Shown here piece after piece: positions 47,989 to 48,114 of a stretch of DNA of 48,114 bases. Position numbers and translations under genes: made by a program. Each line of letters opens with the position of its first letter. Position 1 is the stretch's first letter. Below the pieces are notes generated by a model. That model did not search any database. It was not told the DNA's origin and saw only the letters and a program-made list of their open reading frames with translations. Source of the DNA: Candidatus Moraniibacteriota bacterium (GTDB lineage: Bacteria; Patescibacteriota; Minisyncoccia; Moranbacterales; UBA11712); assembly GCA_028695025.1 (NCBI GenBank), contig JAQVJV010000005.1:1-48114 (forward strand). Reading direction: 5' to 3'.

Positions 47989-48114
47989 TTAGTAACTGTT
48001 CAATATCTTTTCTTTGATATATACTTCTTTGCAGAGCTTTGTTTAAGCCAAAAACAAACAAAACTATGCAAAGAAAAATGTATCCAAGCGACATTACTCG
48101 CGAACAATTTGAAA
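47989..48114 (+). mobile_element. 5' end of an IS5/IS4-type insertion sequence (truncated by window edge)
   Basis: TTAGTAACTGTTCAATATCT, then TTT, is the exact inverted repeat of the left-edge element end. The transposase start follows 55 bases after the repeat. Same orientation as the left copy. The element begins 368 bases after map, downstream of the terminator. Confidence 0.85.
48066..48114 (+). CDS. IS5/IS4-family transposase, N-terminal fragment
   Basis: MQRKMYPSDITREQFE at the window edge. M-YPSDxTxxxxE is the usual start of IS5-group transposases. The rest is outside the window. Confidence 0.8.
   Translation, partial: MQRKMYPSDITREQFE

Overview
The window looks like a chromosomal piece of a Patescibacteria (CPR) genome, most likely a Parcubacteria/Moranbacteria-like lineage. 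The evidence is a ribosomal-protein operon without rpmD (uL30), surface proteins built on 'GWISF' repeats, a DUF5661 protein, very compact spacing, and the standard code with TGA as a stop. The lineage is an inference from gene content, not from a search.

Both ends lie inside copies of the same IS5/IS4-type insertion sequence in the same orientation. The left edge holds the 3' end of a transposase and its terminal repeat (to ~127). The right edge holds the matching terminal repeat (47989 on) and a transposase start. The left copy has cut the 5' end off a large Cys-rich surface protein (117-3110).

Layout. 3.2-6.7 kb: nrdR-nrdD-nrdG, anaerobic (class III) ribonucleotide reduction, with a near-consensus NrdR box upstream. 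6.8-8.3 kb: small secreted protein, ApbE flavin transferase, DUF167 protein. 8.3-11.1 kb: a lone hypothetical gene, then ComEC split into a channel gene and a metallo-beta-lactamase gene. 11.1-16.9 kb: accessory stretch of short, often Cys-rich hypotheticals with consensus promoters, strong Shine-Dalgarno sites and intrinsic terminators, interrupted by an adenylate-kinase-like gene and a RibD-C/DHFR-like gene. At 14843-15040 this stretch contains what looks like a complete leader-peptide attenuator with aromatic control codons. 16.9-18.8 kb: a tRNA-like hairpin, tRNA-Pro(GGG) and a DrrAB-type ABC exporter. 18.9-22.7 kb: DUF5661 protein, beta-propeller protein, ECF sigma factor with a membrane partner. 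22.8-28.2 kb: minus-strand genes, three secreted/surface proteins and a UbiA-family enzyme. 28.2-29.6 kb: rpmB (bL28, minus strand, missed by the ORF track), an M50 protease and a coiled-coil protein.

29.6-47.6 kb is the str-S10-spc superoperon: rpsL, rpsG, fusA, a Phd-like gene, tuf, rpsJ, rplC, rplD, rplW, rplB, rpsS, rplV, rpsC, rplP, rpmC, rpsQ, rplN, rplX, rplE, rpsN, rpsH, rplF, rplR, rpsE, rplO, secY, adk, map. It ends at a strong terminator after map; infA, rpmJ, rpsM, rpsK, rpsD, rpoA and rplQ are not in the window.

The main unexplained structure is in the spacers of this operon and some outside it. Many hold imperfect palindromes built by iterating a short word (for example AAATTTGAAATTT, GATCAAAGATCA, GTATCTAGTATCTGG, ACAAATCCGCGAAT), and the same word families recur in different spacers. 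Most operon genes lack a Shine-Dalgarno site, whereas the accessory genes have strong ones.
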